Shown: positions 1-6,922, numbered from the stretch's first letter. The stretch is DNA of 8,503 bases from an uncultured Lachnospiraceae bacterium (GCA_946413945.1 CAMKMR010000064.1:1-8503), one strand, 5' to 3'. Translations and numbers: made by a program. The notes: generated by a model not told the origin, from the letters alone.

Positions 1-328
1 AATGTCAATTGACGAAGCTGCAAAGATTGATGGAGCAACAAATTTAGATGTTTTCCTCCGTATAAATCTTCCACTTGCAAAGCCAATGATAGTTTATACT
101 GCATTAACTTCATTCATATGGCCATGGAGTGATTTCATTCTTCCAAAGCTGCTCCTTAAAGAAAAAGATCTTTATACAGTAGCAGTTGGTCTTATGAGCC
201 TTGATGAGACTGAGTTTGCAAGATTTGCAGCGGGTAGTGTATTCATTGCAGTTCCTATAGTTATACTTTATTTTGTCCTTTCAAGAAGTATGATAGATGG
301 AATTGCAGCAGGTGCCGTAAAGGGCTGA
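1..328 (+). CDS. Carbohydrate ABC transporter permease, MalG type (5'-truncated by window edge)
   Basis: This is the C-terminal part of an inner-membrane permease of a binding-protein-dependent sugar importer. The first visible residues are SIDEAAKIDGA followed about ten residues later by INLPLAKP. That is the cytoplasmic EAA loop (EAA-x3-G-x9-I-x-LP), which docks onto the ATPase subunit. Two hydrophobic helices follow, and the protein ends in AGAVKG, the usual tail of MalG-like (CUT1) permeases. The ATG at base 2 is almost certainly internal: the family is normally about 270-300 residues and only 108 are visible, so the real start lies upstream of the window. The binding protein and partner MalF-type permease are expected upstream but cannot be seen. 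The substrate cannot be read from this fragment. A terminator begins 38 nt after the stop, so this is the last gene of its operon. Confidence 0.93.
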   Translation, partial: MSIDEAAKIDGATNLDVFLRINLPLAKPMIVYTALTSFIWPWSDFILPKLLLKEKDLYTVAVGLMSLDETEFARFAAGSVFIAVPIVILYFVLSRSMIDGIAAGAVKG

Positions 329-365
329 TCGTTATGCTACATAATTTAAACTAAATATAAACATT

Positions 366-402
366 AAAAAGACCGGTCAGTTTTTTTTGCTGGCCGGTTT
401 TT
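366..402 (+). terminator. Intrinsic terminator after the ABC permease
   Basis: A 10-bp stem pairs GACCGGTCAG (371-380) with CTGGCCGGTT (390-399), with two G-T wobbles. The 9-nt loop is mostly T. An A-run lies before the stem and a T-run after it, adding further A-T pairs, so the hairpin could also stop transcription arriving from the other side. It separates the transporter operon from the aminopeptidase promoter. Confidence 0.9.
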
Positions 403-433
403 ATTAAGTCTTTTTTTGCTATCATATGTTGGC

Positions 434-462
434 TTGACGGTTAAAAACTAAAAATTTAAAAT
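434..462 (+). promoter_or_regulatory. Sigma-A promoter for the M18 aminopeptidase
   Basis: The -35 box TTGACG (434-439) and the -10 box TAAAAT (457-462) are separated by exactly 17 bp, and each is one mismatch from consensus. The predicted start is near 469, giving a leader of about 25 nt that contains the GGAGG ribosome binding site at 480-484. Confidence 0.8.
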
Positions 463-494
463 GTATCTATAAGGAAGCCGGAGGTTTTAGTTTT

Positions 495-1853
495 ATGAAT
501 AATTTAGAGTTTAAAAATATCAATAAGTCATTAATGGAGTTTTTAGATAAGAGTCCGAACCATTTTTATGCTGTAAAGAATCTGTCTAAGATGCTTGATG
601 ATGCAGGGGCGATCAGATTAAGAGAAGCTGACAACTGGGACTTAGAAGAAGGAAAAAAATATTATGTTGTAAGAAATGGCTCTGCCATAATCGCATTTAC
701 TGTTCCTAAAAAAGACTTTAAGGGGTTTCAGATGATAGCAAGTCATTCTGATTCGCCTGTATTTAAGATCAAAGCTAATGCTGATATCAGTGTTGAAAAT
801 GAATATGTGAAGCTTAATGTTGAAAAGTATGGTGGGATGATATTATCTCCTTGGCTGGACAGACCTCTCTCAGTAGCGGGACGTCTGGTTATTAAAACAG
901 GTTCAGGTATTGAGTCAAGACTTATAAATATTGACAGGGATCTTCTTATTATCCCTAATCTTGCTATCCATATGAATCGCGATATAAATAATGGAATGAA
1001 ATATAATGTTCAGACTGACCTTTTACCACTTTTCTCTCAGAATTTAAATGATGAAAAGGAAGATAAGAATGAGAAAAAAAATGAGAAAGGATCATTTCTT
1101 TCATTTATTGCAAAGGAAGCTGGCGTAGATAAGGAAGATATCCTGGATACAGATCTTTATCTTTATAACAGAATGAAGGCGACTTGTCTTGGGAAAGATA
1201 ATGAGTTTATCGCCAGTGGAAGATTAGATGATCTTCAGTGTGCATATGCTTCAATGCTTGCTTTTGTTTCAGCAGATGCTAAGGAATCAGCAGCAGTTTG
1301 TGCAGTGCTTGATAATGAAGAAGTTGGAAGCAATTCAAAGCAGGGAGCAGACGGAACATTTTTACAGGAAGTTGTCGAGAGGATAGATGCAGCTTTTTCG
1401 AGTGACAGGATGAGCCTTTATAAGAAGCTTAAATCAAGTTTCCTTGTTTCAGCAGATAATGCTCATGCAGTACATCCAAATCATCCTGAAAAGGCAGATC
1501 CAACTAACAGACCATATATCAATAAGGGGATTGTGATAAAGTATGCTGCTAATCAGTCATATACAACAGATGCTATTTCTGCAGCAGTATTTAAGAGTAT
1601 CTGCGAGAAAAATGATATTCCATATCAGACTTTTACAAACAGATCGGATATGCTGGGTGGATCTACTTTAGGGAATATCTGTCAGAGTCACATTTCTGTT
1701 AATTCTGTAGATATCGGATTACCACAGTTCTCGATGCATTCACCTTACGAGACAGCAGGAGCAAGAGATACAGCCTATCTTTATGAAGCAGCAAAGGCTG
1801 TGTTTAACTCATCTACAGTAAATGTAGATGATGACAGATATGATATTGTATGA
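495..1853 (+). CDS. M18 family aminopeptidase (aspartyl aminopeptidase-like)
   Basis: This is a probable cytoplasmic, dinuclear-zinc aminopeptidase that removes N-terminal residues, classically acidic ones, during peptide turnover. The M18 landmarks are in order: IASHSDSP (H84, first metal ligand; D86), GRLDDL (D245, bridging aspartate), DNEEVGS (E275 and E276, catalytic base and ligand), SADNAHAVHPNHP (D321, ligand) and QFSMHSPYETAGARD (H415, last ligand). All expected ligands are present and the 452-residue length is typical, so it should be active. Residues 186-199 form a lysine/glutamate-rich low-complexity insert between the two parts of the fold. The start is supported by GGAGG 10 nt upstream and a close-to-consensus promoter. 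There is no signal peptide. The phosphoesterase gene follows after 32 nt without a terminator. Substrate preference beyond M18 is not readable. Bacterial members are often named apeB, but I do not assign that symbol firmly. Confidence 0.95.
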   Translation: MNNLEFKNINKSLMEFLDKSPNHFYAVKNLSKMLDDAGAIRLREADNWDLEEGKKYYVVRNGSAIIAFTVPKKDFKGFQMIASHSDSPVFKIKANADISVENEYVKLNVEKYGGMILSPWLDRPLSVAGRLVIKTGSGIESRLINIDRDLLIIPNLAIHMNRDINNGMKYNVQTDLLPLFSQNLNDEKEDKNEKKNEKGSFLSFIAKEAGVDKEDILDTDLYLYNRMKATCLGKDNEFIASGRLDDLQCAYASMLAFVSADAKESAAVCAVLDNEEVGSNSKQGADGTFLQEVVERIDAAFSSDRMSLYKKLKSSFLVSADNAHAVHPNHPEKADPTNRPYINKGIVIKYAANQSYTTDAISAAVFKSICEKNDIPYQTFTNRSDMLGGSTLGNICQSHISVNSVDIGLPQFSMHSPYETAGARDTAYLYEAAKAVFNSSTVNVDDDRYDIV

Positions 1854-1885
1854 GACATAGTTGTTTATATTAGGGGGTATAAACT

Positions 1886-3778
1886 ATGGATGATGAAGAA
1901 TTAGAAGTATCTGATGAGGATTTAGAGCAGTTATATGATGATAAGGGCTATAAGACTCTTAAGATGGTAAAGAAAGAGATAAGTAATCAGAGATCTAAGA
2001 TAAATGTTGCATCGCTGTTTTTTATGGCAGCGGGAATCTTCCTTCTTAGAGTTTTTATATATCATGATAATCTTGTTGTCATGAATATCAATGCCATATC
2101 ATCATTTACTGCACTGGCAATAGCAATCGCTATATATGCCAGGATCATAAATAAGGAAAAAGAATATCTTAAGAATAAGGATTATGATGAAGCAGCATTA
2201 AAATATCTTCATAAATTATCGGATAAGTATATCAAGAAAACTTTTAACACTTTAGGATTTATTTTTATTGTTATATTTGCCTTATTTATCAATAATATGT
2301 CCATGATACTTGGCGGCACTATAAAACTTAGGGAAATATGGATGGTAACAGCATCGGTTGTTGTAATCTCTGAAATTCCTGTTTATTTTCATATAGAAAA
2401 TATTCTTTGTTCAAGACTTATCCAGTCAAGAATAAATATCCCGGATCATAAGAAAGTGGTTAAACATATAAAATATTACTGGGCTTTATCAGGTTTTTAC
2501 TGGGTAGGCGGGATGGTCTCTATTGCCCTTTTTAAGAAAAAAGTTGATCATATAACAGGGGTATATATAGAACTTGCGCTTGTCTATATCTTACTTGTAT
2601 TTATCTATAATGTTACACTCAGAAAAAAATTAACTTATAAGAATATAGTGATAAATTATCCAAAGATTGCCTTATATATGTCTCTTGCGATACTTACTGC
2701 TTTTGCTCAGTATATGCAAAGAGATACATGGTATACGCTTCCTTATATATCAACTACTCCTAGAGTAGAACATCCGCTGGATAAAATCGAATATGATGAT
2801 GCGACAGGTGTTTATACTATCACAGCAAAAAATGATGAATTTAAGATACTTCAGCTTACAGATATTCATCTTGGCGGCAGCTTATATTCTTATAAAGAAG
2901 ATATGCTGGCTTTAAAAACAGTTTATGCTGAGATAAATTATACAAAACCGGATCTTGTAGTAGTGACAGGAGACCTTACTTTCCCTGTGGGAGTAATGTC
3001 CATGTCATTTAATAATACGGCACCTGTAAGTCAGTTTGCCCAGTTTATGAGAAATATGGGAATTCCATGGGTATTTACTTACGGAAATCATGATACAGAA
3101 AGTCTTGCTACCGGATCAACTTCGGATCTGGACAGCCTTTATCGCTCGCTTTCATTTAAAACATCAGGAACTTTGCTTTATCCTTATAGCCAGCAGAAAT
3201 TAACAGGCAGATCTAATCAGCTTATAGAACTTAGAAATGCTGATGGAAGTTTAAATCAGGCTATTTTTTTGATAGATTCAAATGCCTACACTGGTGATGG
3301 ACTTAATGAATATGATTATATTCATGATGATCAAGTTGCTTGGTATGAGGAAAATATAAAAAGACTTGAGGAAGAGGAAAAAAAGAATATCTCTTCGTTG
3401 GTGTTTTTCCATATTCCTCTGCAGGAATATAAAACTGCTTATGAACTCTATTGTTCATCCAGCAGTGAGGTAAAATATTATTTTGGAGAAAATAATGAAA
3501 AAGTAAAAGGAAAGGTCAGCTGTTCTGATTATCCGAGTGGTCTTTTTGATAAGATGGTGGAACTTGGAAGCACTAAGGCGGCATTCTGCGGGCATGATCA
3601 TTATAATAATATGTCGCTTGAATATAAGGGAATCAGACTTACTTACGGCATGAGTATTGACTATCTTGCTATGCCTGGAATTGAATATGATACTGCTCAA
3701 AGAGGAGGAACTCTTATAACTATTCATAAGGATTCAAGTTATGATATAGAGCAGGTACCGTATGAAAAAATTAAATAA
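1886..3778 (+). CDS. Polytopic membrane protein with C-terminal calcineurin-like metallophosphoesterase domain
   Basis: The protein starts with an acidic segment (residues 1-20). About seven membrane helices follow, near 42-60, 67-86, 121-140, 151-169, 199-216, 224-242 and 259-277. A dimetal phosphoesterase domain then runs from about 318 to 628. Its five motifs are complete: TDIH (D326, H328), GD (362-363), GNHD (400-403), FFH (H509) and GHDH (569-572). The domain should therefore hydrolyse a phosphoester with two bound metals. Lysine-rich loops fall on the cytoplasmic side when the N terminus is inside, which with seven helices puts the catalytic domain outside the cell. Substrate is unknown; envelope phospho-sugars, lipid phosphates or nucleotides are all possible. 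The start is supported by AGGGGG at 1872-1877, 8 nt before the ATG. The gene is probably co-transcribed with the aminopeptidase. I do not recognise a named gene. Confidence 0.88.
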   Translation: MDDEELEVSDEDLEQLYDDKGYKTLKMVKKEISNQRSKINVASLFFMAAGIFLLRVFIYHDNLVVMNINAISSFTALAIAIAIYARIINKEKEYLKNKDYDEAALKYLHKLSDKYIKKTFNTLGFIFIVIFALFINNMSMILGGTIKLREIWMVTASVVVISEIPVYFHIENILCSRLIQSRINIPDHKKVVKHIKYYWALSGFYWVGGMVSIALFKKKVDHITGVYIELALVYILLVFIYNVTLRKKLTYKNIVINYPKIALYMSLAILTAFAQYMQRDTWYTLPYISTTPRVEHPLDKIEYDDATGVYTITAKNDEFKILQLTDIHLGGSLYSYKEDMLALKTVYAEINYTKPDLVVVTGDLTFPVGVMSMSFNNTAPVSQFAQFMRNMGIPWVFTYGNHDTESLATGSTSDLDSLYRSLSFKTSGTLLYPYSQQKLTGRSNQLIELRNADGSLNQAIFLIDSNAYTGDGLNEYDYIHDDQVAWYEENIKRLEEEEKKNISSLVFFHIPLQEYKTAYELYCSSSSEVKYYFGENNEKVKGKVSCSDYPSGLFDKMVELGSTKAAFCGHDHYNNMSLEYKGIRLTYGMSIDYLAMPGIEYDTAQRGGTLITIHKDSSYDIEQVPYEKIK

Positions 3779-3899
3779 ATAAAAAACAAAAAAGAAAAAA
3801 GGTAAAAAAATAAAAGCAAAGAATAAAAAAAGAAGCATAATAGCCATAGTAACTTTAATAAAATATTAAGAAACAAGGCTTTCTACAGGTCTTTTCATT
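3779..3899 (+). other. A-rich intergenic stretch with a possible decayed lysine-rich reading frame
   Basis: The first 55 bases after the phosphoesterase stop are nearly all purine, mostly A, and no hairpin with a T-run is visible. Transcription may therefore continue into the PAP2 gene. The frame that opens with ATG at 3762, overlapping the phosphoesterase end, is stopped by TAA at 3780. It then continues open to TAA at 3867 as a lysine-rich segment followed by IIAIVTLIKY. It is too short and low-complexity to call a gene. Confidence 0.4.
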
Positions 3900-3908
3900 T
3901 GATATAAT
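3900..3908 (+). promoter_or_regulatory. Extended -10 promoter for the PAP2 phosphatase
   Basis: TGATATAAT matches the extended -10 pattern TGnTATAAT exactly. The hexamer 17 bp upstream (TTTCTA, 3880-3885) is a poor -35, which is common for extended -10 promoters. The predicted start is near 3915, leaving a leader of about 60 nt before the GTG start. Confidence 0.65.
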
Positions 3909-3974
3909 CGGTTAGTATTATAAATGGCTGAAAAAAATAATAAGGGATGATAAAAGCAAGGGAAGGATGATCAA

Positions 3975-4628
3975 GTGAAAAAGAAAAAATTATTTGCGGC
4001 TCTTATATGTTTAGTCTTATTTGCAGTTCTTATTGCAGCAGTAAAAAAAGTTGATGTTGCATCAATTGGTCCAGAGAATTCTAAAATCGGACTTTCTTCA
4101 ATCAATAAGGCTTTTCATGATATGACAGGACTTAATATGACAATTTATAAAATTTCAGAAATATTTGGCTATCTAAGCCTTGCTACCGCCGGAGTTTTTG
4201 CACTGACAGGTTTTATACAGCTTATAAAGAGGAAGAGTCTGGCCCAGGTTGATAAAGAGATTTTTAGTCTTGCAGGCCTTTATGTGATAGTTATGGGGCT
4301 TTATGTAGCATTTAACAAGATAGTGATAAACTATAGACCTGAAATCTTACCTGATGAGGAAGAACTTGAAGCGTCATTTCCATCTTCACATACCATGCTG
4401 GGTATTGTTATCATGGGCTCTGCGATAATAGTATTAAAGAAATATATTGAGAATAATGCTTTAAGAAAGTGTGTTGCTCTTCTTTGCTGCATCATACTTG
4501 CAGGAACTGTTATTGGCAGACTTTTATCAGGAGCTCACTGGCTAACAGATATAATCGGTGGAATTCTTATCAGTGTAGCTTTACTTTCTATCTTTTCATT
4601 AGCATTAGCAAAATATAATGAAGTATAA
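3975..4628 (+). CDS. PAP2-superfamily membrane phosphatase
   Basis: This is a six-helix membrane protein of the phosphatidic acid phosphatase type 2 superfamily, which dephosphorylates lipid phosphates or pyrophosphates such as undecaprenyl pyrophosphate or phosphatidylglycerol phosphate. Motif C2 is FPSSHT (H139) and motif C3 is GRLLSGAHWLTD (R182, catalytic H188, D192). Motif C1 reads KIVINYRP (K115, R121, P122), with the lysine one residue closer to RP than in the canonical KX6RP. Helices lie near 6-23, 64-83, 97-113, 140-155, 166-182 and 193-213. The GTG start is chosen because GGAAGG (3961-3966) sits 8 nt upstream and translation gives the expected basic, then hydrophobic N terminus. The ATG at 3967 hits a stop after three codons. 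The gene has its own promoter and terminator. Its exact lipid substrate cannot be read from sequence. Confidence 0.92.
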   Translation: MKKKKLFAALICLVLFAVLIAAVKKVDVASIGPENSKIGLSSINKAFHDMTGLNMTIYKISEIFGYLSLATAGVFALTGFIQLIKRKSLAQVDKEIFSLAGLYVIVMGLYVAFNKIVINYRPEILPDEEELEASFPSSHTMLGIVIMGSAIIVLKKYIENNALRKCVALLCCIILAGTVIGRLLSGAHWLTDIIGGILISVALLSIFSLALAKYNEV

Positions 4629-4645
4629 TATAAAGATTAGTTTAG

Positions 4646-4687
4646 AAATTGCGCATGGCTAACAAAAGCCCGGCGCAATTTTTTTTA
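4646..4687 (+). terminator. Intrinsic terminator after the PAP2 gene
   Basis: ATTGCGC (4648-4654) pairs with GCGCAAT (4673-4679). After a two-by-two internal loop, GGCT (4657-4660) pairs with AGCC (4667-4670), with AACAAA as loop. An uninterrupted T-run follows, with extra A-T pairs at the base. Confidence 0.88.
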
Positions 4688-4706
4688 TGAACAATTTGTT
4701 TTTTAA

Positions 4707-4735
4707 TTGAAATTAACTTAAAAAAAGTGTATAGT
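4707..4735 (+). promoter_or_regulatory. Sigma-A promoter for the ArsB/NhaD-type transporter operon
   Basis: TTGAAA (4707-4712) and TATAGT (4730-4735) are separated by 17 bp, each one mismatch from consensus, with an A-tract in the spacer. The predicted start is at about 4742, immediately before a palindrome. Confidence 0.82.
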
Positions 4736-4742
4736 AAACGCC

Positions 4743-4769
4743 GGTGCCTTAAGGCATCATATTTTTTTT
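4743..4769 (+). promoter_or_regulatory. Palindrome/hairpin plus T-run in the transporter leader (operator, attenuator or 5' stabiliser)
   Basis: TGCCTTAAGGCA (4745-4756) is a perfect 12-bp palindrome. Two more pairs extend it as an RNA stem (GGTGCC with GGCATC, loop TTAA), and an eight-T run follows at 4762-4769. It begins at the predicted transcription start and ends about 25 nt before the ATG. As DNA it could be a repressor operator. As RNA it looks like a small terminator or a 5'-end stabilising stem-loop. The sequence alone does not decide between these. Confidence 0.5.
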
Positions 4770-4793
4770 AATAATAGAAAGGCGAGGTTCTAT

Positions 4794-6140
4794 ATGTCGT
4801 TAGCAGCTATAAGTTCTATTATCGTTTTTCTGGTGATGTTCATTTTAGTAATATCTGAGAAAATCGAAAAACATCTTGTTACTCTTGCATGCGGTGGAGT
4901 AATGCTTATCGTTGTATTCGGTGCTATCATGAGAGATGGTGATGCCATTGCTGATACACTGAATTTTTACTCACTGGTCAATCCTAATTTCTGGATTGGT
5001 GAAGCGCCTGATACTTCAGGTATTGACTGGGCAACTATCATATTCCTCGGAGGAATGATGGTAATGGTTGAAGGTCTTAGTAAGGCAGGTTTCTTTAACT
5101 GGCTTTGTATGACTCTTGCAAAACTTGTTCATTATAAGAAAATGCCTCTTTTTATTACTTTCATGATCGTTGCAGCAGTGCTTTCAATGTTTATTGATAG
5201 TATCACAGTAATTCTTTTCCTTGCGGCAGTTACAGTTGAACTTGCAAAGCTGCTTGATTTTAATCCGGTACCAATGATCCTTTCAGAGATATTCTGTGCA
5301 AATCTTGGAGGATCCGCAACTATGTGTGGTGATCCACCAAATATCATCATCGGATCAAAACTTCATTATTCATTTATAGACTTTGTTAAAAATACAGGTT
5401 TGATAGCAGCTATCTGTCTTGTAGTGATCATTTTCTATTTCTATCTTGTATTTCGTAAAGAGTTCAGTACAGTAGGTAAGGAAATTGATCCAAGTAAGAT
5501 GCCAAGTCCAAATGAAGCTATCACAAGTAAATTTTATTTCTTTGGTAATACTGTAATCTTTGCATGTGCGATAGTTATGTTGATAACACATGCCAATACT
5601 CATCTTTCAGTTGCTTTTATCGGTGCTTCAGTAGCGCTTGCAACATGTGTTTTTAATATCAAGCATATTAAAGAGATTCTTTCAAAAGTTGATTATAAGA
5701 TCCTTCTTTTCTTTACCGGACTTTTTGTTGTAGTAGGTGGCCTTGAAAAGACAGGTATTCTTGAATCTATTGCTAACTTTATTGGTAAGGTGAGTGGTGG
5801 AGATCAAAAGATTATGATCGCCATTGTTATCTGGATCTCAGCAGTAGCTTCTGCTTTCGTTGATAACATTCCATTTGCGGCTACAATGGTGCCTATCATT
5901 AAGGGCCTTTCTGTTGGAAATCCTGCGCTTCAGGCGACTCTTGCATGGACTCTTTCTATCGGAACTGATATCGGTGGAGCTGCGACTCCAATTGGTGCTT
6001 CAGCTAATGTTGTTGGTACAGCTGTTGCCGGTAGAGCAGGTTATCCAATTAGTTGGGGAAAGTATTGTAAATCAGCAGTACCTGCGACTATAATAGTAGT
6101 ATTAATGTCAATGTTGATCATTTACTTAAGATACTGTTAG
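4794..6140 (+). CDS. ArsB/NhaD-type ion transporter (ion transporter superfamily permease)
   Basis: This 448-residue polytopic permease belongs to the ion transporter superfamily that includes ArsB, NhaD and the P protein. It has two inverted-repeat halves, each with a re-entrant signature. Half one has FIDSITVILFLAAVT (about 133-147), NPVPMILSEIF and GGSATMCGDPPNIIIG (172-187). Half two has FVDNIPFAATMVPI (355-368) and GGAATPIGASANVVG (394-408). D135 and D357 sit where the family carries its conserved membrane acidic residues. These features favour an ArsB/NhaD-like sodium/proton antiporter or anion exporter, but the ion cannot be fixed from sequence. No arsR, arsC or arsA gene is nearby, so arsenite resistance is unsupported. 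The start is supported by AAAGGCGAGG ending 6 nt before the ATG. The kinase-like gene follows after 10 nt. A palindromic leader suggests regulation. Confidence 0.9.
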   Translation: MSLAAISSIIVFLVMFILVISEKIEKHLVTLACGGVMLIVVFGAIMRDGDAIADTLNFYSLVNPNFWIGEAPDTSGIDWATIIFLGGMMVMVEGLSKAGFFNWLCMTLAKLVHYKKMPLFITFMIVAAVLSMFIDSITVILFLAAVTVELAKLLDFNPVPMILSEIFCANLGGSATMCGDPPNIIIGSKLHYSFIDFVKNTGLIAAICLVVIIFYFYLVFRKEFSTVGKEIDPSKMPSPNEAITSKFYFFGNTVIFACAIVMLITHANTHLSVAFIGASVALATCVFNIKHIKEILSKVDYKILLFFTGLFVVVGGLEKTGILESIANFIGKVSGGDQKIMIAIVIWISAVASAFVDNIPFAATMVPIIKGLSVGNPALQATLAWTLSIGTDIGGAATPIGASANVVGTAVAGRAGYPISWGKYCKSAVPATIIVVLMSMLIIYLRYC

Positions 6141-6150
6141 GGGGTAAACA

Positions 6151-6759
6151 ATGGATAAACAGGTTATCGTAACAATTGGACGTGAATATGGTTCTGCCGG
6201 ACATGAGATCGGGGAAGAATTAGCAAAGCGTCTTAATATCAAGTTCTATGACAGAGCTATCATTGAAGATATTGCAAAAGAAACAGGACTTGATAAGGGG
6301 CTTATCGAAAAGTACGATGAGAAGAGCAGGGTACCATTTATCTCAAGAACTGTAAGAGGTTTTTCAAATTCTATTGAAGATGTTATCTTTGAGCTTCAGT
6401 GTCAGTTCATAAGAGAGAAAGCTGATAAGGGAGAATCATTTGTTCTTATTGGAAGAGCAGGAGATGGAGTATTAAGGGACAGACCATATCATATTCCTGT
6501 CTTTATCAGAGGCGATAAGGAAGAAAAGCTTGCCAGGATAATGGAGAAGTATTCTCTTGATAGAGAGGATGCGCTTGATAAGATGAAGCGTCATGATAAG
6601 ACCCGTAAGGAGTATCATAATAGTAAATTTGATACTAAATGGGGAGATTCAAGAACTTATGATCTTTGCATTAACAGCTCTCCGGTTGGCCTTGAAAGTA
6701 CGATAGATATTCTTGAGAAGTATGTACGTTCAAGAGTAGAAAAATTTGAGAATCAGTGA
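6151..6759 (+). CDS. Cytidylate kinase-like family protein
   Basis: This is a P-loop-like nucleotide kinase homologue of the cytidylate kinase-like family. Most members have no proven substrate, and it is distinct from housekeeping Cmk. The N terminus VTIGREYGSAGHEIGEELA (residues 7-25) is the family's nucleotide-binding loop. KFYDR (31-35), LIGRAGDGVL (99-108) and an arginine/lysine-rich lid near 147-153 followed by KEYHNSKF are also typical. The 202-residue length is normal and there are no membrane segments, so it is cytoplasmic. Its ribosome binding site, a run of five G at 6140-6144, overlaps the transporter stop codon. Transcription and probably translation are therefore coupled to the transporter, although a shared function is only inferred. 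The last codons lie inside a 45-nt tandem duplication; in the downstream copy the TGA stop corresponds to CAA. Confidence 0.9.
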   Translation: MDKQVIVTIGREYGSAGHEIGEELAKRLNIKFYDRAIIEDIAKETGLDKGLIEKYDEKSRVPFISRTVRGFSNSIEDVIFELQCQFIREKADKGESFVLIGRAGDGVLRDRPYHIPVFIRGDKEEKLARIMEKYSLDREDALDKMKRHDKTRKEYHNSKFDTKWGDSRTYDLCINSSPVGLESTIDILEKYVRSRVEKFENQ

Positions 6760-6821
6760 TATATAGATTTATGTTAAGGAGTAGAAGAATTCGAGAATCA
6801 GCAATATATAGATCTATGTAA
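6734..6821 (+). repeat. Diverged 45-nt tandem duplication across the kinase stop codon
   Basis: Bases 6734-6776 and 6779-6821 align over 43 positions with 37 identical, at a period of 45 nt, which is exactly 15 codons. Copy one holds the last eight kinase codons, the TGA stop and a second in-frame stop at 6775. Copy two keeps the same frame, reads EEFENQQYIDLC without a stop, and stays open to TAA at 6868. The unit is imperfect, so the duplication is not recent. Confidence 0.85.
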
Positions 6822-6868
6822 AAATACGTCTCAAGGCGAAGCTTATAAATTAGACTTAAGTTATATTT

Positions 6869-6922
6869 AAACGTGCCAGACATCCAGTGAAGGGTATTTT
6901 AGGATGTCTGGTACGTTTTTTT
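6869..6922 (+). terminator. Strong intrinsic terminator of the transporter-kinase operon
   Basis: A 17-bp stem pairs 6869-6885 with 6902-6918, with one G-T wobble and no bulge. It has a 16-nt loop and a T-run at 6916-6922. It closes the operon that begins at 4707. Confidence 0.93.

Noticed and set aside
3455..3727. Minus-strand 90-codon open frame inside the phosphoesterase gene
   Set aside because: It lies wholly within a gene with complete catalytic motifs, has no ribosome binding site and its translation resembles no family.
5132..5603. Two minus-strand open frames inside the ion transporter gene
   Set aside because: They are antisense shadows of the transporter signatures, without their own start signals.
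5860..6093. Plus-strand leucine-rich frame within the transporter gene
   Set aside because: It is an out-of-frame reading of the second half of the transporter; its leucine bias is a frame artefact.
4794..6140. Arsenite efflux pump (arsB) annotation
   Set aside because: The fold fits the ArsB/NhaD superfamily, but no ars regulator, reductase or ATPase gene is present, and sequence alone does not distinguish the ion.
6671..6883. Minus-strand frame with a repeated ILLLLN pattern over the kinase 3' end
   Set aside because: The repeat comes from the 45-nt tandem duplication read backwards; it overlaps the kinase and the terminator.
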